Shown: positions 1-8,064 of the stretch, piece by piece
Position numbering within the stretch: the stretch's first letter is position 1
Layout: the number at the start of each line of letters is the position of its first letter
Assembly: GCF_025231485.1 (NCBI RefSeq)
Contig: NZ_CP104003.1
Location: 1,798,001-1,862,000, forward strand
DNA length: 64,000 nucleotides
Reading direction: 5' to 3'
From: Salinirubellus salinus
Lineage (GTDB): Archaea > Halobacteriota > Halobacteria > Halobacteriales > Haloarculaceae
Program-made: the position numbers and the translations under genes
The notes under the pieces: generated by a model
Told to the model about the DNA's origin: nothing
Databases searched by the model: none
What the model saw: only the letters and a program-made list of their open reading frames with translations

Positions 1-500
1 GCCCACGACTCGGGCGTCCACGAGACGGTATCCTCGTTGTAGACGTAGGCGTGCGCGCCGTAGGCGACCGGGACGCCGACCTCGGCCATCTGGTACTGGC
101 GGAGGTTGGACTTGATACCGCCCGCGTTGGAGAGGTCGTCGTACGCGACCGGGACCCAGAGGTCGTCCTGCTGGCCGCGGTAGTTGGTCCGGCCGACGCC
201 GACGGTCACGTCGAACGGCGGGTCGTCGGCCGGTGACTGGCGGATCTTCGAGAGGATGCCCTGCCAGTTGCCGGTGACCTCGAGTGTGTTGCCCGTCCGG
301 TCCTCGTACAGGGGCTTGATCCGTTCGCGGAACACCGTCTCGTTCGTCCCGCTCCAGACGGAGACCCGGAGCGTCTCCCCGCCCGCGGAGCCGAACACGC
401 TCGAACAGCCACTCAGTGCCGCCGTCGTCGCCGCCCCACCGGCGGCGAGGAGACCGCGTCGACTGACCGTACGAGACCGCGCCGCGTCTCGGTCTGTCAT
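1..500 (-). CDS. Extracellular solute-binding lipoprotein, partial (C-terminus beyond left edge)
   Basis: The reading frame starts at an ATG complement at 498-500 and is still open at base 1, giving the first 166 residues. The N-terminus has a twin-arginine signal (SRRG near residue 14), a short hydrophobic stretch and a haloarchaeal lipobox (LSGC, Cys32). This predicts TAT export and lipid anchoring on the outer membrane face. The mature part (LRVSVWSGTNE, then YEDRTGNTLEV) looks like spermidine/putrescine- or iron-type ABC transporter binding proteins. That family delivers small cationic or anionic ligands to a permease. The permease and ATPase genes would lie to the left, outside the window. 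The substrate cannot be assigned from this fragment. Confidence 0.8.
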   Translation of the reverse strand, partial: MTDRDAARSRTVSRRGLLAAGGAATTAALSGCSSVFGSAGGETLRVSVWSGTNETVFRERIKPLYEDRTGNTLEVTGNWQGILSKIRQSPADDPPFDVTVGVGRTNYRGQQDDLWVPVAYDDLSNAGGIKSNLRQYQMAEVGVPVAYGAHAYVYNEDTVSWTPESW

Positions 501-549
501 CAGCCGTCTGTAGGGGCGAGCGCGACTAAAACGGCGGGAAAGCGGCACC

Positions 550-1056
550 CTAGCCGCCGGCAGCGTCGGGGTCGGGGCGCACCGACAGCGCCCACGCCCG
601 GCGGAGCGAGGGGAGCACCGCGAGCACCCCCGCGGCGAGGAGTACGAGGTTCGCGCCCGGGTGTCGGGCGGCCACGAGCGCCAGCGTGTACTCGGTGGCG
701 ACCAGCGGCGCGAACGGGCGGATCCCCATGGGCGTGAGGACGTCGCCGAGCAGGTGACCGAGGACGCTCAGGACGCCCAGCAGTGAGGCGAACCGGGCAG
801 CGTCGTGCCCGGGGCGTCGGCTGGAGAGCCGCCACACCAGCCAGAGCACGGCACCGAGACAGAGCGCGGCCCACACGGTGTGGGTCGGACCCCGGTGTGC
901 GAGCGGGAGGTACAGGTCGATATCGGGGAGTGCGGCGAGGAGGAGCATCGTCACCGTCCCGCCGAGGGCACGGCCGGGGTGGCCGGTCCGGCACAGCACG
1001 TACGCGAGGGGAGCGAACAGGAGCAGGGCGACGCCGATGTGTCCCGCCAGATACAT
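550..1056 (-). CDS. YdjM/DUF457-type membrane-bound metal-dependent hydrolase homologue
   Basis: The protein has 168 residues with about four to five hydrophobic segments. It starts MYLAGHIGVALLL, and the His in GHIG is typical of the YdjM/DUF457 family. Two further family signatures are present: PDIDLYLPL (acidic metal-ligand cluster) and HRGPTHT. A later GHLLGDVLTPMG repeats the His/Asp pattern. Family members are described as putative membrane hydrolases, but no substrate is established. I chose the ATG at 1056 because the family begins just before the GH motif; a longer upstream frame exists but has poor composition. The gene is divergent from the P450 gene. Confidence 0.8.
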   Translation of the reverse strand: MYLAGHIGVALLLFAPLAYVLCRTGHPGRALGGTVTMLLLAALPDIDLYLPLAHRGPTHTVWAALCLGAVLWLVWRLSSRRPGHDAARFASLLGVLSVLGHLLGDVLTPMGIRPFAPLVATEYTLALVAARHPGANLVLLAAGVLAVLPSLRRAWALSVRPDPDAAGG

Positions 1057-1244
1057 TCTCGTCCAGAGGAGTCGGGGGAGCCACGATAATTGTACGGTGG
1101 CCGTACAGAAACTGAAGCCACTCACCGGCGAGGAAGTTTCTCCGCGAGGCCGTGAGCCGAACCCGCCGAGGACGGTGGTCCGGACCGCCGAGGGGTCCCG
1201 CGCGTCGTCCGGGGCCCCCCGTGCACTCCCCGGAATGTAGCGGC

Positions 1245-1252
1245 AATATTTA
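1245..1252 (+). promoter_or_regulatory. TATA-like element of the P450 gene
   Basis: AATATTTA stands alone in a GC-rich spacer, about 25-30 bases before the ATG at 1277. This is the spacing expected for a leaderless haloarchaeal transcript that begins at or next to the start codon. Confidence 0.5.
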
Positions 1253-1276
1253 CGTGGCGACTGCTAACAGTCACGG

Positions 1277-2878
1277 ATGGCATACCCGTACCCGGACGGC
1301 ACGCCCGGCGAACCATCGCTCCGGGGGGTGCTGGAACTGGTCCCCGACCTGGTGAGCAGTGACCCGACGGCGGTGGCCGTGAAGCTCCGTGACAGACACG
1401 GCTACGTGGTCCGCATCCCAGGGCTCCACCCCGCGCTCGACGCTGGCGTCTACCTCGTCACCCACCCCGACGACGTCCAGCGCATCCTCCAGACCGCGCC
1501 GAACGATTTCGGCCCGCTGGACGTGCCCGGCGCCCACGACTTCGGGAAGGTGGTGGAGAACAGCATCGTCAGCCTGAGTGCCGAGGACGGCAGTGACGCG
1601 TGGACCCAGCGGACCCGGATGCTCCACCCGGAGTTCACCGAGCGGGCGATGTACCGGCACGTCCCCGCGATGGTCGAGGAGACGCTCGCGTCGCTCGCGG
1701 CGTTCACGAACCCGGCCGCCGAGTCCGTGGGGTCGGCGGGGAGTCGCGTGCACACGCCGGACGGGGCGGTCTCGCTCCTGCCGGCGATGCGACGGCTCTC
1801 GCTCCGACTGCTCGGCGTCTCGCTGTTCGGGGCGGACGTCCGGGCCCACGAGGCGCAGGTCATCGACGCCGTCGACACGCTCCGGGCGGCGTTCAAGCGC
1901 CGGCAGGTGAACGTCGTCACCGGCCGTCTCACCCGCCACCTGCCCGAGGAGTTGCACTTGCCGGCGTTCCTCGGCGACCGGGTCGGCGACCCCCACATCC
2001 GTCTCGGCACGCGCACCGAGCGTGAGGTGTACGACGCGCTCGACGCCCTCGTCGGCGCGGCCGACGCAATCGCCGGGCGGCGCGAGTCGACGCCGCGCGC
2101 GTTCGACGACGGCCTCGCGACGTGGCTCGTCCGGCCCGACCCGGTGACGGGCGACGTCCTCTCACCGGACACCGTCCGACAGGAGATACTCGGCCTGCTC
2201 ATCGCGGGCCACGCCACCACGAGCGCGGCGCTAACGTGGGCGTTCTACCTGCTCGCGAGTCGGCCGGCCGTCCAGGAGCGGATCCACGCGGAGGCCCGTG
2301 GGACCGACCTACTGGCGTCGCTGGAGCGGGTCCGCGAGGAGGCGGCCGCCGGGGACGCCGACGTCGACCCGCGCTCGGACACCGAGGCGGGGGCCGCGTT
2401 CCTCGACGCGCTCCCGTACACCCGGCAGGTGTGGCAGGAGACGCTGCGGCTCTACCCCGCGCTCCCCATCTTCGGGCGGACGACGAAGCGCGAGGTGGAG
2501 CTGGGTGGCGTCGAACTGCCCGCGGGGTCACACCTCCTCGTCAGCCCGTACGTCACCCACCGCGACCCGGCGTTCTGGCCGGACCCGGAGCGGTTCGACC
2601 CGGACCGGTTCGCGGACGGCGAGGAGCACACCCCGTTCGCGTACTACCCGTTCTCGGGCGGGCGACACGCCTGTCTCGGACGCGAACTGGCGACGACCGA
2701 GGCGCTGGTGGTGCTGGCGACGACGCTGGCCACACATCGCGTCGAGTTCGCCGACCACGACGCGGGGATGGGTCCCCACCCGGATTCGGCGGCCTACGAA
2801 CCCGCGGTGGACGTGGACTCGGCCATCAACCTCCAGCCGGACGGGGACGTGGCCGTACGGTTCGTCCCCCGCGACTGA
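1277..2878 (+). CDS. Cytochrome P450
   Basis: The 533-residue protein carries the three P450 hallmarks in order. These are an I-helix oxygen-activation motif AGHATTS near residue 309, the K-helix ExxR pair in ETLRLYP at 388-391, and the heme loop FSGGRHACLGRE with the thiolate Cys466. It should be a soluble heme monooxygenase using ferredoxin-derived electrons; the substrate is unknown. It is longer than the usual 400-460 residues. The extra length includes a Ser/Gly-rich insert near residues 155-165 and an Ala/Asp/Glu-rich insert before the K-helix, near residues 345-370. No redox-partner gene lies beside it. The start is supported by the TATA element at 1245-1252. Confidence 0.93.
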   Translation: MAYPYPDGTPGEPSLRGVLELVPDLVSSDPTAVAVKLRDRHGYVVRIPGLHPALDAGVYLVTHPDDVQRILQTAPNDFGPLDVPGAHDFGKVVENSIVSLSAEDGSDAWTQRTRMLHPEFTERAMYRHVPAMVEETLASLAAFTNPAAESVGSAGSRVHTPDGAVSLLPAMRRLSLRLLGVSLFGADVRAHEAQVIDAVDTLRAAFKRRQVNVVTGRLTRHLPEELHLPAFLGDRVGDPHIRLGTRTEREVYDALDALVGAADAIAGRRESTPRAFDDGLATWLVRPDPVTGDVLSPDTVRQEILGLLIAGHATTSAALTWAFYLLASRPAVQERIHAEARGTDLLASLERVREEAAAGDADVDPRSDTEAGAAFLDALPYTRQVWQETLRLYPALPIFGRTTKREVELGGVELPAGSHLLVSPYVTHRDPAFWPDPERFDPDRFADGEEHTPFAYYPFSGGRHACLGRELATTEALVVLATTLATHRVEFADHDAGMGPHPDSAAYEPAVDVDSAINLQPDGDVAVRFVPRD

Positions 2879-2948
2879 GCGGCCGGCGCGACGACGGTGG
2901 CCGTCGCTCGACGGGTGGCGACCGCGAGAACGAGCTGCGCCGACCGGT

Positions 2949-3152
2949 TCAGAGTGTCTCCTCGAGCGGCACCGCGTGGGCCGCGTCGATGGAGATCCAC
3001 TGCGTGTACATCCGCTCGAGGTCGTCCTCGGGGAAGAACGTCACCTCGTTCGGTCGGTCGGCGTCGTCGACGACGCAGGTGATATCGTACCGCGGGAACT
3101 CTGCGTACAACCCCTCACTCTGCCCATCAGCACCACGTTCGGTCGTGCTCAT
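2949..3152 (-). CDS. Small haloarchaeal protein, possibly DUF7511-like
   Basis: This 67-residue acidic protein (MSTTERGADG...) has an ATG preceded by a GGAG ribosome-binding sequence. The central part (ITCVVDDADRPNEVTFFPED, then TQWISIDAAHAVPLEE) resembles small haloarchaeal proteins with a conserved D-R-P and W-I-S pattern; I recall these as DUF7511 but cannot verify it. No function is known. It lies alone between the P450 gene and dys, on the strand of dys. Confidence 0.65.
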   Translation of the reverse strand: MSTTERGADGQSEGLYAEFPRYDITCVVDDADRPNEVTFFPEDDLERMYTQWISIDAAHAVPLEETL

Positions 3153-3258
3153 CTCCTATCTCCCCTCCGTATCGCCCACATATAGACCTCCGGCCCCGAT
3201 TATCAGCCGATAGAACCGAAAAGGATGTCGTGCCTCGCACGCGCCCCGCCGCCGTCGG

Positions 3259-4323
3259 TCACTCCAGCCGGTCGAGCGCGCCCGCGACGACCAGCGGCAG
3301 GGTCACGGTGGCGTCGCCGTACACCGAGACGTTCCGGGCCTCCTTGCGGAGTTTCCCCCACGAGCGCGCCTCGTCCAGCGTCGCGCCAGACAGCCCCCCG
3401 GTCTGGGGTGGGTCCATCGTCAACTGGACCGCGAAGTCGTACGCACCCGGCGTCACGAGCATCGTCTGGAGGACGTAGTTCTTCGGCACGCCGCCACCGA
3501 CCACCATCGCGCCCGAGCGCTCGGCGTCGTACGCGAGGTCGTTCAGCGCGGACATGTCCGCCAGCGCGTCCAGCGAGAACGGGGCGACCTGCGAGCGGAG
3601 CCACGCCTGCAGCCCCAGCACGGAGTCCTGGATGGCGGGGACGTGGACCGGGACGTCACACTCGTACGCGGCGGCGGCGATGCCCGCGTCCTCCTCGACG
3701 CCCTCGCGCTCGTTCACCTCGGCGTTCGCACGCCCGAGTTCGGCGACGAACTCCGCGATGGAGACCGTGCCGTCGACGCCCTCACCCTCACCCTCGCCCG
3801 CGCGTTCCTCGACGACCGGGAACACCTCCTCGCGCAGGTGTGACTCGAACAGCGCGAAGTGCTCCTGCGGGAGGTAGACGTTGTAGATGCGGTCGACCTC
3901 CTCGTCGCGCAGCTGTTCGTCGTGTTCGCGCATCGACTTGCCCGGCTGCTCGTCGCGGCCGTGGTGGTGTTTCCCGCCGATGGCCTCGATGCTGTCGTGG
4001 GTCAGGTTCGCGCCCGTCGTGACGAGCGCGTCGACGTGGCCGTCCCGGATGAGGTCACTCACGATGCGGCGCATCCCGGCGGGGACCATCGCGCCCGCGA
4101 GGCCGAAGAAGACGGTCACGTCGTCGTCGAGCATCTCGGCGTAGACGTCGACGGCCTCGTGGAGGTCCGCCGCGCCGATGCCCGCACGGCCGTACTGTTC
4201 GACCAGTTCGGCGACGGTCATCCCCGCGCGCACCTCGGCGTGACCCACCGGGTCCTCGTGGAACTCCTCGCGGTGGGGGTCGTGGTGTCCGTGGCCGTCT
4301 CCGTCCGCGGCGTCGTCGGTCAT
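3259..4323 (-). CDS. dys: Deoxyhypusine synthase
   Basis: The 354-residue protein matches deoxyhypusine synthase throughout. It has VTTGANLTHDSIEAIGG (NAD-binding strand and loop), EVDRIYNVYLP, and the active-site region GGGVPKNYVLQT, with the likely catalytic Lys at 281. The enzyme transfers an aminobutyl group to a Lys of archaeal initiation factor aIF5A; in Haloferax the donor is reported to come through agmatine. The first 30 residues are His/Asp-rich (GHGHHDPHREE) and look like a disordered halophilic tail. Another acidic Gly/Glu-rich loop (GEGEGEG) lies at 176-182. The gene is single and is not in an evident operon. Confidence 0.95.
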   Translation of the reverse strand: MTDDAADGDGHGHHDPHREEFHEDPVGHAEVRAGMTVAELVEQYGRAGIGAADLHEAVDVYAEMLDDDVTVFFGLAGAMVPAGMRRIVSDLIRDGHVDALVTTGANLTHDSIEAIGGKHHHGRDEQPGKSMREHDEQLRDEEVDRIYNVYLPQEHFALFESHLREEVFPVVEERAGEGEGEGVDGTVSIAEFVAELGRANAEVNEREGVEEDAGIAAAAYECDVPVHVPAIQDSVLGLQAWLRSQVAPFSLDALADMSALNDLAYDAERSGAMVVGGGVPKNYVLQTMLVTPGAYDFAVQLTMDPPQTGGLSGATLDEARSWGKLRKEARNVSVYGDATVTLPLVVAGALDRLE

Positions 4324-4424
4324 ACCCGGCGTCGGTCGCCGGGCGGATTGAAAGGCCCGGTTCGGGCCGGGCGGACGACCCCGACGCCACAGAGAACAAG
4401 CCCCCGTGGGTGGTAGCGTCGTGT

Positions 4425-4808
4425 ATGCCCATCGGACCCGACGAGTGGGAGACGGGCCGCACCGCGGCGGCCGACGACAGCGGCAGCGCCGTCAAGGACC
4501 GCCTCCACGAGTTCCTCGAACTGAACCGGGGGAAGGCCTACACCGCCGACGAACTGGCGAAGGTGTACGCCCGGGAGATCGCCGGGGACGCCATCGCGGG
4601 CGAGGACCCCGCGAAGAACCAGCTCGACGCGCCCGACCACACCACCTTCCAGCGGTTCCTCGGCCGCCTCAGCGAGACCGTCTTCAGACGCTCGGGGACC
4701 GTCGACGCCGCGCTCCGCGAACTCGAGGCGGAAGGCGCCATCGAGTCGAAGGTGGTCGAGACGAGCGACGGGACCCGCACCTACTACCGGGTACGCGACG
4801 CCGAGTGA
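4425..4808 (+). CDS. Haloarchaeal winged-helix-like protein of unknown function
   Basis: The 127-residue protein starts at the ATG at 4425 (MPIGPDEWETG); a GTG five codons upstream in the same frame is less likely. The region after residue 25 (VKDRLHEFLELNRGKAYTADELAKVY) and the end (VDAALRELEAEGAIESKVV, then TYYRV) have the helix-turn-helix plus beta-wing pattern of a winged-helix domain. This suggests a DNA-binding or protein-interaction role, which is inference only. It is divergent from dys across a 100-base spacer. Confidence 0.7.
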   Translation: MPIGPDEWETGRTAAADDSGSAVKDRLHEFLELNRGKAYTADELAKVYAREIAGDAIAGEDPAKNQLDAPDHTTFQRFLGRLSETVFRRSGTVDAALRELEAEGAIESKVVETSDGTRTYYRVRDAE

Positions 4809-4842
4809 AGAAGGCGATACGATACCGCGACCGCACCGTGGT

Positions 4843-5229
4843 TCAGTCGCTCAACGACGTGTACTTGACGCCCTGCTGGCCCACGAAGATGAGCAGCAAC
4901 GCGAACGCCGCGACGACGAGCCACCGGCCGGTCTGCGAGGTGACCGCGCCGACGGACATGTCGAGCAGTCCGAGGCCGACCGCCTGACCGAGCGCGAACA
5001 GGAACAGCGTGAACCCGACGAGGACGATGCCCCCGCGGATGAAGCCGTTCGCGAACCAGTCGGTGAGGCCCCGACCGCGTCGCCCCTGTGGCTGCTGGCC
5101 GCCCTGCTGGGCGGCCGGCTGCTTCCCGGCCCCGGACTGCTGGGCCTGTCCGCCGTTCCCTCGCTGACCGTCGGCACCGCCGCCCGGCTGTCGCTGGTCG
5201 TCAGTCTGACCGCGGTTGTCGTGGGACAT
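4843..5229 (-). CDS. Small membrane protein with Gln/Gly-rich N-terminus
   Basis: This 128-residue protein has a hydrophilic N-terminal half that is very rich in Gln, Gly and Asn (for example QAQQSGAGKQPAAQQGGQQ). Two hydrophobic helices follow (GGIVLVGFTLFLFALGQAVGLGL and WLVVAAFALLLIFVG). The low-complexity part is probably disordered and cytoplasmic. No enzyme motif is visible. I placed the start at MSHDNRG because the in-frame extension upstream has poor coding character. Confidence 0.7.
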   Translation of the reverse strand: MSHDNRGQTDDQRQPGGGADGQRGNGGQAQQSGAGKQPAAQQGGQQPQGRRGRGLTDWFANGFIRGGIVLVGFTLFLFALGQAVGLGLLDMSVGAVTSQTGRWLVVAAFALLLIFVGQQGVKYTSLSD

Positions 5230-5339
5230 CGGTATCGCGTCTCTCCGTACGACGGGTGCCCGACTTACTCCCCGGGCGCTAAGGACCGTTGCAGCCCGGG
5301 GACACTTATGACGGGGGAGGCGACAGACCGTCCCGTCCC

Positions 5340-5660
5340 TCAGCTGTACCCGCGCCAGCGGTAGCCACACTCGGTACACTTGAAGAAGCGCGTCGGCGGT
5401 TCGTCCGCGCTCCCGGTCTGCTTGATGGTGTACCACGCCTTCTCAGTGCCGCACTTCTCGCAGCGCACCTCGGCGGTCGGCTTCCCCTCGTCGGCCGCCT
5501 CCGGGTCCGACTCGATGACGTCGTCGAACGTCTGTTCCTCGGTGGACTCGTAGCGCTCCGAGAGGTCCGCCTCCTTGCGCTGGGTGGCGCCACACGACGA
5601 GCAGACCATCTCCTCGCCGTCGGCGTGCATCAGCGAGCCACACTCGTCACAGAACTGCAT
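5340..5660 (-). CDS. tfs: Transcription factor S (archaeal TFIIS-like RNA cleavage factor)
   Basis: The 106-residue protein has two zinc ribbons joined by an acidic linker. The N-terminal ribbon is CDECG...CSSCG (as in RpoM/RPB9) and the C-terminal ribbon is CEKCG...CTECGYRWR. The C-terminal ribbon normally carries an acidic D-E pair that reaches the polymerase active site; here it is DEPPTRFF. TFS stimulates transcript cleavage by backtracked archaeal RNA polymerase. Length and both Cys sets match the family. A TATA-like element at 5684-5691 suggests a leaderless transcript. Confidence 0.95.
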   Translation of the reverse strand: MQFCDECGSLMHADGEEMVCSSCGATQRKEADLSERYESTEEQTFDDVIESDPEAADEGKPTAEVRCEKCGTEKAWYTIKQTGSADEPPTRFFKCTECGYRWRGYS

Positions 5661-5683
5661 ACCCTCGGCTCCGGCTTCGAACG

Positions 5684-5691
5684 ACTAAAGC
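5684..5691 (-). promoter_or_regulatory. TATA-like element of tfs
   Basis: Read on the minus strand this is GCTTTAGT, centred about 27 bases before the tfs ATG at 5660. It fits a leaderless haloarchaeal promoter. Confidence 0.45.
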
Positions 5692-5718
5692 GCGGCTACT
5701 CGGGTGCCCCGACCCGAC

Positions 5719-6249
5719 TCACTCCCGCGGGTCCGTGGTCGACTCCTCGGGGTCCGGGTACGCCTCCAGGTCACGACGCCACTCCACCACCGGACAGTCG
5801 GCCACGCGGAAGTGCTCCACGTCGACGAGTTCGAGTATGTCGGTCCCGGGGTGCTCGCAGGCCGTCTCGGGGGGCGTGGTGAAGTAGCGACACCCCTCGC
5901 AGTACCGCCGCTTGGAGACCACCACCTCGTCGCGGTCAGGGACCGCCTCGGCGGCCGCCCCATCCGGCGTCCCGACGGCGTCCGCCGTGGTCTCCACCCC
6001 CTTCCCCTCGAGGACGCGGTCGACCACCTCGGCCTCGTCGTCGAGTTCGTCGCGGTCCATCGCCTCGAAGAGGTCGTCGTCCGTCGCCGGCGTCCGCTCG
6101 CCGAGCGGCGCGTCCTCGAGTTCGGCGAACGGGTCCGAGTCCACCTCGGCCTCGACGTCGCCGAGTTCCACGAACGGATCGAACTCGCCCTCGCCCTCGC
6201 GCTCCTCCTCCTCCTCGCGCCCGCCGTCCGGGTCCGTCCCGTCACTCAT
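5719..6249 (-). CDS. Haloarchaeal acidic protein with C-terminal Cys cluster
   Basis: The 176-residue protein has a very acidic N-terminal 100 residues (a long Glu run, then DPFVELGD and DPFAELED). It ends in a compact domain, RRYCEGCRYFTTPPETACEHPGTDILELVDVEHFRVADCPVV. The Cys/His set C-x2-C, C-x-H and C could bind one zinc. The function is unknown. The start overlaps the end of the preceding coiled-coil gene by 8 bases, so the two are translated from one mRNA and probably act together. Confidence 0.75.
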   Translation of the reverse strand: MSDGTDPDGGREEEEEREGEGEFDPFVELGDVEAEVDSDPFAELEDAPLGERTPATDDDLFEAMDRDELDDEAEVVDRVLEGKGVETTADAVGTPDGAAAEAVPDRDEVVVSKRRYCEGCRYFTTPPETACEHPGTDILELVDVEHFRVADCPVVEWRRDLEAYPDPEESTTDPRE

Positions 6250-7069
6250 CGCTCACACCTCCGGGGCCGACGAGTCGGGGCGAACTGAACATCCCGCCGC
6301 GGCCCTCCAGCCCGCCGAACGGTGCGCTACAGTGGGGGCAGGCGGCCTCCGGGAGCAGCGAGAGGTCGACGGGAGCGCCACAGGCCCCGCAGTCGGCCGA
6401 CGCGATGCGCTCGCGGGCGGCCTGTCGTTTGATGTCGACGAGCGTCGCCTCGCGGGCCGCGACGGGGGTGGGCCGCTGCGTCGTCGTGGCCTCGGCCTCT
6501 GCCGCCCCCTCGGTCGGGGTCCGTTCCTCGCGGAGGGCGACGACGGCGTGCGCGACACGGGTGAGCTTCGTCTCCACGTCGTCCAGTCGTTCGTCCAGTC
6601 GGACGGCCGTCTCGGCGTGGGCCTGGAGCGACTCGCGGACCGCTTCGAGGTCCGCGTCCTCCACGGCGGGGCCCTCGCGCTCGAGCGACTCGACGTCGTC
6701 GCGCAGGTCGCGGACCGTCGCCCCGAGTTCGTCGACCTGCGCCCCGAGCGACGCGAACTGCTCCTCGGGGACCTTCGTGTCCGTCTCCTTCTTGAGTTGG
6801 ACGACTCGGCGTCGTACGTCGTCCAGTTTCCGTTCGACGTCCTCGTCGTACTGGTCGAGACGGTGGTTCACCAGCGGCACCACCCGGTCTTCGACCAGCG
6901 ACTCCACCGCGTCCTCGTCCGTGGTCGCGTCGCGGTACGCCGAGAGTAGCGCGAGCAGGAGCTCCTCGCGGTCCATCCCCGACCCGGCGGCCCGCTCGGA
7001 GAGCCACTCCTCGAGGGGCGGTGGAACGACGACCGACACGGTCCGTCCCTCGGACGGTTCACTCGCCAT
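6242..7069 (-). CDS. Coiled-coil protein with RHH-like N-terminus and C-terminal zinc ribbon
   Basis: The protein has 275 residues from the ATG at 7069; a GTG three codons upstream is possible. The first 45 residues (RTVSVVVPPPLEEWLSERAAGSGMDREELLLALL) resemble a CopG/Arc ribbon-helix-helix. A long predicted coiled coil (about 65-185) follows, and the C-terminus holds CGACG...CPHC, a likely zinc ribbon. The layout suggests a DNA- or protein-binding scaffold; the target is unknown. It is the first gene of a two-gene operon with the acidic Cys-cluster protein. The promoter at 7096-7101 fits a leaderless start. Confidence 0.75.
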   Translation of the reverse strand: MASEPSEGRTVSVVVPPPLEEWLSERAAGSGMDREELLLALLSAYRDATTDEDAVESLVEDRVVPLVNHRLDQYDEDVERKLDDVRRRVVQLKKETDTKVPEEQFASLGAQVDELGATVRDLRDDVESLEREGPAVEDADLEAVRESLQAHAETAVRLDERLDDVETKLTRVAHAVVALREERTPTEGAAEAEATTTQRPTPVAAREATLVDIKRQAARERIASADCGACGAPVDLSLLPEAACPHCSAPFGGLEGRGGMFSSPRLVGPGGVSDE

Positions 7070-7095
7070 CACGTTCACGTAGTCGGGAGAGACGT

Positions 7096-7101
7096 TTAAA
7101 C
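7096..7101 (-). promoter_or_regulatory. TATA-like element of the coiled-coil operon
   Basis: TTTAAA is palindromic and lies 27-32 bases before the ATG at 7069 on the minus strand. This is the position expected for a leaderless transcript. Confidence 0.45.
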
Positions 7102-7135
7102 GTTCACACGGATTTCGAGCGCGGATTCGGCGGCG

Positions 7136-7972
7136 TCAGCGTATCTTGCGCACGTCGCTGATGTCGAGGCCCGCGTCCCCGATCTCCGTCTCGAACCGGA
7201 CGATGTTCTCCTCCTCGATGCGCGAGAGGACCCCGCGGAACTGCTTGACGACCATCGTCCGTGCCCGTGCGGAGCCGCCGGACTCCCACTCGAAGAGGAG
7301 TGTCCCGTCGGCCGCGTCGATGAGCTGCCCGTGCTGTTCGTCGGTGAGCGTCTCGTGGTTCACGTGGACGAGGATGAGGCCACCCCACTCGTAGGCGGCC
7401 CGCGAGATCCCCTTCAGCAGGACCGGGATGTCGTTCCAGGTCAGTTCGTCGCCGCTGGAGGCGATGAGGTCGGTCAGCGAGTCGAGGACCACGACGTTGC
7501 CGCTGGCGTGTTCGGTCAGCCGGTCGCCGAGCGCCTCGGGCACGGAGTTCCGGTCCGAGTTGGCCCCCAGCCCGGTGATGGTGGCGGCCTCGGAGGTGTA
7601 CCACTCGCGGGGGACCGGCGAGATGCGGAAGTACTCCGGCGAGAGGTCGTGGAACGTCACGTTCGAGAGGCCGCTGTCGACGAGTTCCTCGTCCATCGCG
7701 AGTTCCATCTCGTTGCGGACCTGCCGCTCGTCGGTCGTGAACGAGACGTAGTGGACCGCTCCGGGCCCCTCGGCGGCCGGTTCGAGCCCCCCGTAGTAGA
7801 GGTCGAACAGGTCGGGATCGCTCCCGATGAGTCCGTTCATGACGGTGCTGGTGTAGGTGAACTCGCGGGCGCCGGCACCGGCCTCGCCCGACAGCAGGAC
7901 GACACTCCCGGCCGGCGCGCCCCCGCCGACGGTGGTGTCGAGCCGACGGATTCCGAACGGGATGCGCTGCAT
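7136..7972 (-). CDS. KaiC/RecA-superfamily ATPase-like protein (haloarchaeal HTR-like)
   Basis: The 278-residue protein begins MQRIPFGIRRLDTTVGGGAPAGSVVLLSGEAGAGAREF, the layout of a KaiC-like domain. Its P-loop reads GEAGAGARE, without the usual Lys-Ser/Thr, so ATP hydrolysis may be lost. A Walker-B-like strand (NVVVLDSLTDLI) and a later LILVHVNHETLT follow. Haloarchaeal relatives are often annotated HTR-like and lie near signal-transduction genes. This gene is divergent from the six-PAS histidine kinase across 92 bases, which suggests a functional link. The start is at the ATG just before QRIPFG. Confidence 0.8.
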   Translation of the reverse strand: MQRIPFGIRRLDTTVGGGAPAGSVVLLSGEAGAGAREFTYTSTVMNGLIGSDPDLFDLYYGGLEPAAEGPGAVHYVSFTTDERQVRNEMELAMDEELVDSGLSNVTFHDLSPEYFRISPVPREWYTSEAATITGLGANSDRNSVPEALGDRLTEHASGNVVVLDSLTDLIASSGDELTWNDIPVLLKGISRAAYEWGGLILVHVNHETLTDEQHGQLIDAADGTLLFEWESGGSARARTMVVKQFRGVLSRIEEENIVRFETEIGDAGLDISDVRKIR

Positions 7973-8064
7973 ACACCCCGCTCGGTGGCCGACCGACAAA
8001 AAACCGTGAGTCGGACCGTCGACCGTTGCGATACGCTGATACCGTGGACTCGCGAGGGAGTCGC